Positions 16,299-24,083 of a DNA stretch of 43,301 nucleotides are shown one piece after another. The translations under genes and the position numbers were made by a program. How positions within the stretch are numbered: the stretch's first letter is position 1; every line of letters begins with the position of its first letter. The stretch is from JBMNGG01 sp050949705 (GTDB taxonomy: Bacteria > Bacillota > Thermosediminibacteria > Thermosediminibacterales > Tepidanaerobacteraceae). Location of the stretch: positions 1 through 43,301 of the forward strand of contig JBMNGG010000002.1 of NCBI GenBank assembly GCA_050949705.1. Reading direction: 5' to 3'. The notes under the pieces were generated by a model. That model did no database searches. It saw only the letters and a program-made list of their open reading frames with translations, and was not told the origin of the DNA.

Positions 16299-16583
16299 TT
16301 ATTTAAGTGCCGTGGATTTTTCAGTGTGAGACCCGTGTCCTCTAAAAGTCCTTGTGGGCGCGAATTCACCTAGTTTGTGGCCGACCATATCTTCTGTTAT
16401 ATAAACAGGAACATGTTTCCTGCCGTCATGTACAGCTATAGTATGGCCTACCATCTCAGGGAATATGGTGGAAGCCCTGGACCAAGTCTTAATAACCTTT
16501 TTGTCTTTCTTTTGATTCATTTCATTGATTTTCGCTAAAAGTTTCTTATCAACGAAGGGGCCTTTTTTTGTTGAACGACTCAT
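16299..16583 (-). CDS. rpsS: 30S ribosomal protein S19
   Basis: uS19 in the 30S head forms bridges B1a/B1b. The 94 aa product shows MSRSTKKGPFVDKKLL, KTWSRASTIFPEMVGHTIAV and the C-terminal LGEFAPTRTFRGHGSHTEKS. The start is ATG at 16583. It lies between rplB and rplV in the S10 operon. Confidence 0.98.
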   Translation of the reverse strand: MSRSTKKGPFVDKKLLAKINEMNQKKDKKVIKTWSRASTIFPEMVGHTIAVHDGRKHVPVYITEDMVGHKLGEFAPTRTFRGHGSHTEKSTALK

Positions 16584-16598
16584 GAGTTTACCTCCCTT

Positions 16599-17426
16599 CT
16601 ACTTGCGGCGCTTAACAATATATTTGTCTGAAGACTTATTCTTTTTCCTGGTTTTGTACCCAAGTGTAGGTTTACCCCAAGGTGTAACAGGGCTCTTGCG
16701 ACCGATAGGCGACTTGCCTTCACCGCCACCATGGGGGTGATCCACAGCGTTCTTAACCACACCACGCACACGAGGGCGTCTATTCATCCAACGGGTTCTG
16801 CCTGCTTTGCCGATAGTAATATTCTCATGTTCTATATTACCGACTTGGCCTATTGTTGCCCTACATTTTTCCGAAACCATCCTCATCTCACCTGAGGGAA
16901 GCCTTAGAGTTGCCATTCCGCCTTCTCTAGCCATAAGCTGAGCAGATGTGCCCGCAGACCTAACCATTTGGCCACCCTTTCCTGGAACCATTTCGATATT
17001 ATGAACATTTGTTCCTACGGGTATATCAGATAGGCAAAGTGCATTTCCGGGTTTGATGTCCGTATTTTCACCTGATTGAACTGTGTCCCCTACGGATATC
17101 CCCGCTGGAGCCAATATATACCGTTTTTCACCATCAGCATAAGATAAAAGTGCTATATATGCAGAACGGTTTGGATCATACTCAATTGCAACTACTTTTG
17201 CTGGCACGCCATCTTTATCTCTTTTAAAATCAATGATTCTGTATTTACGCTTGTGGCCACCGCCGCGATATCTCAAGGTTATTCTTCCTTGCATGTTGCG
17301 ACCGGCTTTGTTCTTTATTATCTCCACCAGAGAACGCTCGGGCTCCTTTTTGGTAACTTCCTCAAAGGACGGGACGCTCATAAATCTACGTCCTGGCGTT
17401 GTCGGCTTGAACTTTTTAATAGCCAC
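16599..17426 (-). CDS. rplB: 50S ribosomal protein L2
   Basis: uL2 is needed for subunit association and peptidyl transferase activity. The 275 aa protein has the OB fold (GRITLRYRGGGHKRKYR, about 50-66), an SH3-like domain with GTNVHNIEMVPGKGGQMVRS, and the near-universal C-terminal motif VDHPHGGGEGKSPIGR with its essential His. The start is GTG at 17426 with AGGAGG 7 bases upstream. Confidence 0.98.
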   Translation of the reverse strand: MAIKKFKPTTPGRRFMSVPSFEEVTKKEPERSLVEIIKNKAGRNMQGRITLRYRGGGHKRKYRIIDFKRDKDGVPAKVVAIEYDPNRSAYIALLSYADGEKRYILAPAGISVGDTVQSGENTDIKPGNALCLSDIPVGTNVHNIEMVPGKGGQMVRSAGTSAQLMAREGGMATLRLPSGEMRMVSEKCRATIGQVGNIEHENITIGKAGRTRWMNRRPRVRGVVKNAVDHPHGGGEGKSPIGRKSPVTPWGKPTLGYKTRKKNKSSDKYIVKRRK

Positions 17427-17471
17427 ATTGTTCCCTCCTTCTCTGTATCAAGTTCAAAACACCCTTACTTA

Positions 17472-17762
17472 CTATAGTGCTTCAAAGAATTCGATTGTTT
17501 TGCTATCTTCCGATAGGGTAACTATAGCTTTTTTCCAATCGGGTCGTTTGCCTTCAAATCTTCCCATTCGTCTGTTTTTCCCTCTCATGTTAATGGTATT
17601 AACACGAAGAACTTTAACTCCAAAAATAGACTCTATTGCATTTTTTATTTCAGTTTTGTTTGATCTTTTGTCAACTACAAAGACATATTTTCTTTCTTCT
17701 TTCATATCCATGGTTTTCTCGGTAATCCATGGGCGAATAATGATGTCATGCGGATTTTTCAT
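17472..17762 (-). CDS. rplW: 50S ribosomal protein L23
   Basis: uL23 at the tunnel exit is the main docking site for trigger factor and SRP. The 96 aa product has IIRPWITEKTMDM, YVFVVDKRSNKTEIKNAIES and FGVKVLRVNTIN. The start is ATG at 17762, overlapping the rplD stop in an ATGA arrangement that implies coupled translation. Confidence 0.97.
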   Translation of the reverse strand: MKNPHDIIIRPWITEKTMDMKEERKYVFVVDKRSNKTEIKNAIESIFGVKVLRVNTINMRGKNRRMGRFEGKRPDWKKAIVTLSEDSKTIEFFEAL

Positions 17763-18385
17763 CCTGCATACACCTCCTCTACTCGCTCAGCTGCCTCTTT
17801 AGTCATGATAAGATTATCATGGTTTAATATATCATAAGCATTTAAAATGTTAGCATATGTCGTTTTAACACCTGGGAGATTGCGAGCAGATTTTTCTACA
17901 TTTTCATTTTTAGAAGCCATTACTATTAAGGTCTTTTTATTAGATTTAAGGTTCTCTAATATTGAAACCATTTCTTTTGTTTTTGGCATTTCCATTGATA
18001 TACTGTCTAGCAATATAAGTTCATTATCCTGCACTTTGGCACTAAGAGCTGACTTTAGTGCAAATCTCTTTAACTTTTTTGGTAAGGCTGTTTTAAAAGA
18101 GCGAGGCTTTGGTCCAAAGGTTATACCGCCTTTTCTCCACAAAGGCGACCTTATACTGCCATGTCTTGCTCTTCCGGTGCCTTTCTGTCGCCAGGGTTTT
18201 CTCCCGCCCCCAGATACTTCAGCTCGGGTCAATGTGCTTGCAGTCCCCAGTCTTTGGTTTGTCAAGTAATTAACCATAACTCGGTGTAATATATCATGTC
18301 TTACTTCAACACCAAATACCTTGTCAGAAAGCTCTACCTCGCCTACTTGCTCTCCCTTAGTATTAAACAAAGCTACTTTAGGCAT
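17759..18385 (-). CDS. rplD: 50S ribosomal protein L4
   Basis: uL4 lines the exit tunnel and, in E. coli, autoregulates the S10 operon. The 208 aa protein has the tunnel loop at about 45-100 (RQGTASTLTRAEVSGGGRKP-like LGTASTLTRAEVSGGG, PWRQKGTGRARHGSIRSP, GGITFGPKPRSF) and a Rossmann-like C-terminal domain. The start is ATG at 18385. It is followed by rplW with a 4-base overlap. Confidence 0.97.
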   Translation of the reverse strand: MPKVALFNTKGEQVGEVELSDKVFGVEVRHDILHRVMVNYLTNQRLGTASTLTRAEVSGGGRKPWRQKGTGRARHGSIRSPLWRKGGITFGPKPRSFKTALPKKLKRFALKSALSAKVQDNELILLDSISMEMPKTKEMVSILENLKSNKKTLIVMASKNENVEKSARNLPGVKTTYANILNAYDILNHDNLIMTKEAAERVEEVYAG

Positions 18386-18398
18386 TGGGCTCCTCCTT

Positions 18399-19040
18399 TC
18401 ACTGTTGTTTTCCGCTCTTTACGGTGTTTTTAATAAATAGTAGTGTTTTTTTAGGTCCGGGGACAGAGCCCTTTATCAATAATAGGTTTCTATCCACATC
18501 TACCTTAATAACCTGGAGATTTTGAACAGTAACCTTTTCTGCACCTAAATGTCCAGGCTTTTTAGTGCCCTTAAAAACCCTTCCGGCACCTGCAGCTCCA
18601 CTGGAGCCTGTGCGTCTATGAAAATGGGAACCATGAGACATGGGACCCCGTCGGAAGTTCCAGCGCTTTATACCGCCTGCAAAACCCTTTCCTTTGGATG
18701 TGCCAGTTATGTCAACCATATCACCGGGCTGGAATATATCGACCTTTATTTCGTCACCTACATTATATTTTTCAATATCTTGTAGCTTAAATTCCCTTAA
18801 AAATCGCTTAAATTGTAATTGATTCTTTTTAAACTGGCCTTGTTGGGGTTTATTAAGTCTTCTTTCTTTGATATCTTCATAACCAACTTTTAAAGCATTA
18901 TAGCCATCTTTGTCTACAGTCTTTTTCTGAACCACAAGGCATGGTCCTGCTTCAATTACTGTAACAGGCACAGCTTCCCCTGTATCATTAAAAATTTGGG
19001 TCATGCCTAGTTTTTTTCCTAAAATGGCTTTTGAAATCAT
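18399..19040 (-). CDS. rplC: 50S ribosomal protein L3
   Basis: uL3 is one of the two assembly-initiator proteins of the 50S subunit, with a loop reaching the peptidyl transferase centre. The 213 aa protein opens with ISKAILGKKLGMTQIF and contains the loop GTSKGKGFAGGIKRWNF and RGPMSHGSHFHRRTGSSGA, then KKPGHLGAEKVTVQNL. The start is ATG at 19040. It lies between rpsJ and rplD in the S10 operon. Confidence 0.98.
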   Translation of the reverse strand: MISKAILGKKLGMTQIFNDTGEAVPVTVIEAGPCLVVQKKTVDKDGYNALKVGYEDIKERRLNKPQQGQFKKNQLQFKRFLREFKLQDIEKYNVGDEIKVDIFQPGDMVDITGTSKGKGFAGGIKRWNFRRGPMSHGSHFHRRTGSSGAAGAGRVFKGTKKPGHLGAEKVTVQNLQVIKVDVDRNLLLIKGSVPGPKKTLLFIKNTVKSGKQQ

Positions 19041-19066
19041 TTAAGTCACCTCCCGCTCGTTGAATA

Positions 19067-19375
19067 CTACAGCTTTATCTCAATATCTACTCCTGCCGGC
19101 AAGTCCAGCCTCATAAGAGCATCAACGGTCTTTTGATTTGGTTGTTTTATATCAATTAACCTCTTATGTGTTCTAGATTCAAACTGTTCTCTGGCATCTT
19201 TATATTTATGAGGAGCACGAAGTATAGTTATTATACTTCGGTCCGTTGGTAAAGGTATAGGCCCTGATACATTGGCCCCGGTTCTTTTTGCCGTCTCAAC
19301 AATTTTTTTAGCTGATTGATCAAGTGCTCTATGATCAAAAGCCTTAAGACGTATTCTTATCTTCTGATGGGCCAT
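19067..19375 (-). CDS. rpsJ: 30S ribosomal protein S10 (NusE)
   Basis: uS10 is part of the 30S head and, as NusE, links the ribosome to NusG and takes part in antitermination. The 102 aa protein has KIRIRLKAFDHRALDQSAKK, GPIPLPTDRSIITILRAPHK and FESRTHKRLIDI. The start is ATG at 19375. It lies 42 bases after tuf, with no terminator in between, so S10 genes here are continuous with the str block. Confidence 0.98.
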   Translation of the reverse strand: MAHQKIRIRLKAFDHRALDQSAKKIVETAKRTGANVSGPIPLPTDRSIITILRAPHKYKDAREQFESRTHKRLIDIKQPNQKTVDALMRLDLPAGVDIEIKL

Positions 19376-19417
19376 TTATGTCCCTCCTTACGTTCCGATT
19401 TATGGTTAATTCCATTA

Positions 19418-20620
19418 TTATTCATTTATTTCAGTTACGACACCGGCTCCTACAGTTCTGCCACCTTCACGAATAGCAAACCTTAGACCGGGTTCTATAG
19501 CTATAGGTGATATAAGCTCAATGTCCATGACGATGTTGTCACCAGGCATTACCATTTCTGTGCCTTCGGGCATGGCTATTGTGCCTGTTACGTCTGTGGT
19601 TCTAAAGTAAAACTGTGGTCTGTATCCGTTAAAGAATGGTGTGTGTCTTCCACCTTCTTCTTTCTTTAGTACGTATACCTGACCTTTGAATTTGGTATGG
19701 GGTTTGATGCTGCCGGGTTTGGCAAGTACCATTCCTCTTTCTACTTCGTCTCTGTTTACTCCTCTAAGCAGTGCTCCTATGTTGTCTCCGGCTACTGCTG
19801 AGTCTAGTAGTTTCCTGAACATCTCTACTCCGGTAACTACTGTCTTTCTGCTCTCTTCGGCTAGACCTACCATTTCTACTTCGTCTCCTACTTTTACGGT
19901 ACCTCTTTCTACTCTACCGGTTACTACTGTTCCACGACCGGTTATGGTAAATACGTCTTCTACAGGCATTAGGAATGGTTTGTCTGTGTCACGTTCGGGT
20001 GTGGGAATGTAACTATCTACTTGTTCCATTAGTTCCCATATCTTGCCACACCATTCGCAGTCTTTTTGACCACAGCCACATTCTAGGGCTTTTAGGGCTG
20101 AGCCTGATACTATTGGTATGTCGTCTCCTGGAAATTCATACTCGGATAGGAGTTCTCTTACTTCCATTTCTACTAGTTCTATTAGTTCTTCGTCATCTAC
20201 CATGTCGGCTTTGTTTAGAAATACTACTATATAGGGTACTCCTACTTGTCTTGCAAGGAGTATGTGTTCTCTTGTCTGGGGCATTGGACCGTCTGCTGCT
20301 GATACTACTAGTATGGCTCCGTCCATCTGGGCTGCGCCTGTTATCATGTTCTTTACGTAGTCAGCGTGACCAGGGCAGTCTACGTGGGCATAGTGACGGT
20401 TTTCTGTCTCGTATTCTACGTGGGATGTGGCTATGGTTATTCCACGTTCTCTTTCTTCTGGGGCTTTGTCTATGTTGTCATAGTCTATAAAGTTTGATAG
20501 CCCTGCATCAGCAAGTACCTTCGTTATGGCTGCTGTTAATGTGGTCTTTCCATGGTCTACGTGACCGATGGTTCCTATGTTTACATGGGGTTTTGTCCTT
20601 TCAAATTTTTGTTTTGCCAT
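19418..20620 (-). CDS. tuf: Elongation factor Tu with Cys-rich insert
   Basis: EF-Tu delivers aminoacyl-tRNA to the ribosome. The 400 aa protein has G1 GHVDHGKT (19-26), the switch II DCPGHADYV, G4 NKADM and G5 SGSALKALE. The following two beta-barrel domains include RGTVVTGRVERG and GGRTVGAGVV. Directly after G5 there is a CGCGQKDCEWCG insert with Cys 181, 183, 188 and 191 in place of the short acidic stretch of E. coli EF-Tu, possibly a metal site. The start is ATG at 20620 with AAGGAGG. Codon choice is strongly biased, as expected for a highly expressed gene. Confidence 0.98.
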   Translation of the reverse strand: MAKQKFERTKPHVNIGTIGHVDHGKTTLTAAITKVLADAGLSNFIDYDNIDKAPEERERGITIATSHVEYETENRHYAHVDCPGHADYVKNMITGAAQMDGAILVVSAADGPMPQTREHILLARQVGVPYIVVFLNKADMVDDEELIELVEMEVRELLSEYEFPGDDIPIVSGSALKALECGCGQKDCEWCGKIWELMEQVDSYIPTPERDTDKPFLMPVEDVFTITGRGTVVTGRVERGTVKVGDEVEMVGLAEESRKTVVTGVEMFRKLLDSAVAGDNIGALLRGVNRDEVERGMVLAKPGSIKPHTKFKGQVYVLKKEEGGRHTPFFNGYRPQFYFRTTDVTGTIAMPEGTEMVMPGDNIVMDIELISPIAIEPGLRFAIREGGRTVGAGVVTEINE

Positions 20621-20645
20621 GTTAATCCTCCTTAGATAATCTTTT

Positions 20646-22712
20646 TTAACAGTTAATTATTGTATTAGCTATATTCTTTGGAACCTCAGCATAGTGGGAA
20701 AACTGCATAGTATAAACCCCACGACCCTGAGTTTTTGATCTTAAATCGGTAGCATAACCAAACATTTCCGACAAGGGAACAAAAGCACGTATTACCTGAG
20801 CTGTTCCCTGGGTTTGCATACCCTCGATTTGTCCGCGTCTACCATTGATATCACCTATAACATCGCCCATATACTCATCGGGCACAACGACTTCTACCTT
20901 CATAACAGGTTCTAATAGAACCGGTGAAGCTTTTTTCATGCCTTCTTTAAATGCTATCGAGCCGGCAATCTTGAAAGCCATCTCCGAAGAATCGACTTCA
21001 TGGTAAGAGCCATCGTATAATGTTGCCTTGACATCTACAACGGGATAACCAGCCAAAACACCGCTGTTTAATGCTTCACGCACACCGGCATCCACTGCTG
21101 GTATATATTCTTTCGGTATAACGCCACCAACTATTTTATTAACAAATTCATAGCCTTTACCTTGCTCAAGAGGCTCGATTTCCAGCCAAACATGCCCGTA
21201 CTGGCCACGGCCACCGGACTGTCTAACAAATTTACCTTCAGTTTTAGCTGTTTTGCGTATAGACTCTTTATAGGCCACTTGAGGCCGACCAACTTTTGCT
21301 TCCACTTTAAATTCTCGAAGCATCCTGTCAACTATTATTTCTAAATGAAGTTCTCCCATCCCGGCAATTATAACTTGACCGGTCTCTTGGTCAGTATGAG
21401 TTTTAAAGGTTGGATCTTCTTCTGAAAGCTTTTGTAAAGCTACACCCATTTTATCTTGATCTGCTTTAGTATTTGGTTCGATCGCAACTCGGATAACCGG
21501 TTCCGGAAACTTCATAGATTCGAGTATTACCGGATGATCTTCACTTGAAAGACTATCACCTGTAGAAGTATCTTTTAACCCTACTGCTGCAACAATATCT
21601 CCAGCAACAACTTCATCAACTTCTTGACGGTGGTTGGCATGCATATATAATATGCGAGCTAAACGTTCTTTTTTATTTTTTGTAGAGTTATATATATACG
21701 AACCTGATTTGAGCTTTCCGGAATACACTCTAAAATATGTGAGCTTACCTACAAAAGGATCACTTACTATTTTAAATGCCAGTGCAGAAAAAGGTTCCTC
21801 ATAATCAGCATGTCTTTCCGTCTCATCACCAGTCTCTATGCTTATTGCCTTTACAGGTGGTATATCCAAAGGTGAAGGTAAGTAATTTACTATTGCATCT
21901 AGCAATAATTGAACACCTTTATTCCTGTAAGAAGAGCCACAAAGCACTGGTGTCATCTGGACCTCTACACATGCTTTCCTTAATGCTTTTCGTATATCCT
22001 CTTCTGGTATATCTTTGCCCTCAAGATATTTCATCATTAATTCATCATCAATATCTGATAATGCTTCAATCATCTTTTCTCTGTATTCATCAGCTTTATC
22101 TCGGAATTCTTCAGGTATTTCTTCTTCGACTACATCAGTTCCCATTTCATTTGTAAATAAATAGGCTTTTTGATGAACCAAGTCTATAATACCTTTGAAA
22201 TCACTCTCGCTGCCTATGGGCAATTGTATAGGAACTGGATTAGCTCCTAGTCTTTCTCTCATCATTGTTAAGACGTTTTCAAAATCTGCCCCAACAATAT
22301 CCATTTTGTTAATATATGCAATTCTTGGAACCCTGTACTTATCGGCCTGCCGCCAAACAGTTTCCGATTGGGGTTCCACGCCCCCTTTTGCACAAAAAAC
22401 AGCCACTGAACCATCTAAAACCCGCAAAGACCTTTCTACTTCTACCGTAAAGTCCACGTGCCCTGGCGTATCGATAATATTTATTCGATGATCTTTCCAA
22501 TAACAGGTTGTAGCCGCCGATGTAATGGTTATACCTCGCTCTTGCTCCTGCTCCATCCAGTCCATTACGGCAGAACCTTCGTGAGTTTCTCCCATTTTAT
22601 GAACTCTGCCCGTATAAAACAACATTCGCTCAGTTGTTGTGGTTTTCCCGGCATCTATGTGTGCCATGATACCTATATTTCTTATCTTGTCTAGTGTTAC
22701 TTGCCTAGGCAC
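20646..22712 (-). CDS. fusA: Elongation factor G
   Basis: EF-G drives GTP-dependent translocation and, with RRF, ribosome recycling. The 688 aa protein has G1 AHIDAGKTTTTE (16-27), G2 RGITITSAAT, G3 DTPGHVDFTVEVERSLRVLD (residues about 82-101), G4 NKMD and the tRNA-mimic domains IV-V (SGGRGQYGHVWLEIEP, MGDVIGDINGRRG). The start is GTG at 22712 with AAAGGAG 8 bases upstream. It lies between rpsG and tuf, the classical str operon order. Confidence 0.98.
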   Translation of the reverse strand: MPRQVTLDKIRNIGIMAHIDAGKTTTTERMLFYTGRVHKMGETHEGSAVMDWMEQEQERGITITSAATTCYWKDHRINIIDTPGHVDFTVEVERSLRVLDGSVAVFCAKGGVEPQSETVWRQADKYRVPRIAYINKMDIVGADFENVLTMMRERLGANPVPIQLPIGSESDFKGIIDLVHQKAYLFTNEMGTDVVEEEIPEEFRDKADEYREKMIEALSDIDDELMMKYLEGKDIPEEDIRKALRKACVEVQMTPVLCGSSYRNKGVQLLLDAIVNYLPSPLDIPPVKAISIETGDETERHADYEEPFSALAFKIVSDPFVGKLTYFRVYSGKLKSGSYIYNSTKNKKERLARILYMHANHRQEVDEVVAGDIVAAVGLKDTSTGDSLSSEDHPVILESMKFPEPVIRVAIEPNTKADQDKMGVALQKLSEEDPTFKTHTDQETGQVIIAGMGELHLEIIVDRMLREFKVEAKVGRPQVAYKESIRKTAKTEGKFVRQSGGRGQYGHVWLEIEPLEQGKGYEFVNKIVGGVIPKEYIPAVDAGVREALNSGVLAGYPVVDVKATLYDGSYHEVDSSEMAFKIAGSIAFKEGMKKASPVLLEPVMKVEVVVPDEYMGDVIGDINGRRGQIEGMQTQGTAQVIRAFVPLSEMFGYATDLRSKTQGRGVYTMQFSHYAEVPKNIANTIINC

Positions 22713-22758
22713 AATCTACACTCCTTTCCTATGCCAAGTCTTTACTGTTCAGCGGTAA

Positions 22759-23229
22759 CTACCATCTGTAATGCGCAAAGGCTTTATTGGCTTCGGCCAT
22801 CTTATGGGTTTCTTCTCTTTTCTTAACAGCTCCACCCATACCATTGGCCGCATCGATAATTTCTCCGGCTAATCTCTCTTTCATAGTTCTTTCTCCGCGT
22901 TTCCTGGCATAATCAACTAACCAACGAATTCCAAGAGTTAATCTTCTTTCTTGACGAACTTCGGAGGGTACTTGATAAGTAGCACCACCCACGCGTCTTG
23001 GTCGAACTTCTATTACAGGCATAATATTCTTCATAGCTTCTTGGAAAACTTCCATAGGATCTTTTCCTGTCTTCTGCGCTACAATTTCAAAAGCTCCATA
23101 GCAATTTTTTTGAGCTATGCCTTTTTTACCATCGTACATGACTTTGTTAATTAGCTTTGTAACTAATTTATCGCCGTACAAAGGGTCTTCATGAACTTCT
23201 CTTTGTCCTATATGACCACGTCTTGGCAT
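22759..23229 (-). CDS. rpsG: 30S ribosomal protein S7
   Basis: uS7 organises the 3' domain of 16S rRNA and contacts E-site tRNA. The second of two tandem ATGs (23229) is preferred because AGGAGG is 6 bases upstream and the result is the family length of 156 aa, starting PRRGHIGQRE. Blocks seen are DPLYGDKLVTKLINKVMYDG, EVRPRRVGGATYQVP and the C-terminal KREETHKMAEANKAFAHYRW. It is part of the str operon. Confidence 0.98.
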   Translation of the reverse strand: MPRRGHIGQREVHEDPLYGDKLVTKLINKVMYDGKKGIAQKNCYGAFEIVAQKTGKDPMEVFQEAMKNIMPVIEVRPRRVGGATYQVPSEVRQERRLTLGIRWLVDYARKRGERTMKERLAGEIIDAANGMGGAVKKREETHKMAEANKAFAHYRW

Positions 23230-23245
23230 CATATCCCTCCTTTAA

Positions 23246-23620
23246 CTATTTTTTAGGACGCTTGGCACCATATAAGGATCTGCTCTGTTTTCGATCTGCG
23301 ACACCCGCAGTATCCAACGTTCCTCTAATAATATGATACCTTACACCCGGTAAGTCTTTAACCCTACCACCTCGAAGCAATACCACTGAGTGTTCCTGAA
23401 GGTTATGGCCGATACCTGGGATGTAAGCAGTCACTTCTATGCCATTTACAAGCCTTACTCTAGCTATTTTCCTAAGAGCGGAATTTGGCTTTTTAGGGGT
23501 GGTCGTCTTAACCACAGTACATACTCCCCTTTTCTGGGGTGATCCTTTAAGAGCAGGGGCTGTAGACTTATATTCTACCTTTTTTCTTCCCTTTCTCACT
23601 AATTGATTAATGGTTGGCAC
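23246..23620 (-). CDS. rpsL: 30S ribosomal protein S12
   Basis: uS12 sits at the decoding centre and controls accuracy. The GTG at 23620 has GGAGG 8 bases upstream and gives 124 aa beginning PTINQLVRKGR. A GTG three codons earlier lies too close to the ribosome binding site. The streptomycin-determinant loops TTPKKPNSALRK and LLRGGRVKDLPGVRYH keep the wild-type Lys residues, so no resistance substitution is visible there. It is the first gene of the str block and follows the terminator hairpin at 23723-23752. Confidence 0.98.
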   Translation of the reverse strand: MPTINQLVRKGRKKVEYKSTAPALKGSPQKRGVCTVVKTTTPKKPNSALRKIARVRLVNGIEVTAYIPGIGHNLQEHSVVLLRGGRVKDLPGVRYHIIRGTLDTAGVADRKQSRSLYGAKRPKK

Positions 23621-23722
23621 TCCTAGCACCTCCTTCCTAAAATACGCAAAGGTATGACTTGAAAAAAGCTTAAAAATAACCTTTGGGTAAAATTAAATCT
23701 GTAAACAATATTGTAAAAACAA

Positions 23723-23752
23723 TTAAAAAGATGCCCTTTGTAGGGGCATCTT
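23723..23752 (-). terminator. Terminator-like hairpin between the L7Ae gene and rpsL
   Basis: On the minus strand AAGATGCCC pairs perfectly with GGGCATCTT (9 bp, 7-base loop) and is followed by TTTAATT, giving a CTTTTTAATT tail. It lies about 14 bases after the L7Ae gene and 100 bases before rpsL, so it could end the rpoBC transcript or act as a partial attenuator. I see no convincing promoter for rpsL in the remaining gap. Confidence 0.7.
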
Positions 23753-23765
23753 AAAAGCGTAAATT

Positions 23766-24011
23766 TTAATTTAAGATTGCTGCAGAGGCAGCCCCTACCT
23801 GAATTCCACAGGCATCCCCCAACTCTTTCATAGAATCCACAGCTACCATTTGAACACCTTTTTCTTGACACATTTCTTTTAGGTCAGACACTACGTGTTC
23901 CTCAGCATCTTTAGCTATAAAAACCACACTAACCTGATCTTTTTGTAAAACCTTCAAGGTCTGCTTAGTTCCTATGATTTTTTTGGAGGCATTTCTTAAC
24001 TTGTCAAGCAT
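23766..24011 (-). CDS. rplGB: L7Ae-family ribosomal/kink-turn RNA-binding protein
   Basis: This 81 aa member of the L7Ae/L30e/S12e/Gadd45 family is the counterpart of Bacillus YbxF, a kink-turn RNA binder encoded just before rpsL. Family features are GTKQTLKVLQKDQVSVVFIA, here GTKQTLKVL and VVFIAKDAEEHV, then VDSMKELGDACGIQVGAASAAIL. The ATG at 24011 is preceded by GAGGGCGAGG; a longer in-frame start at 24059 adds a segment with no family match. It lies between rpoC and rpsL. Its exact cellular role is not settled for the family. Confidence 0.9.
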   Translation of the reverse strand: MLDKLRNASKKIIGTKQTLKVLQKDQVSVVFIAKDAEEHVVSDLKEMCQEKGVQMVAVDSMKELGDACGIQVGAASAAILN

Positions 24012-24083
24012 TTCCTCGCCCTCCCCCTCGGTATTATAAAAGAGAGCTAAAAGACACACTCATACATTTTACCACCATACATT

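Noticed and set aside
17233..17802. 189-codon plus-strand open frame opposite rplB and rplW
   Set aside because: It is antisense to two certain ribosomal genes, has no recognisable domain or ribosome binding site, and reflects their base composition.
19975..20490. 171-codon plus-strand open frame opposite tuf, very Leu-rich
   Set aside because: The translation is the mirror of the biased codon use in tuf and shows no protein-like pattern.
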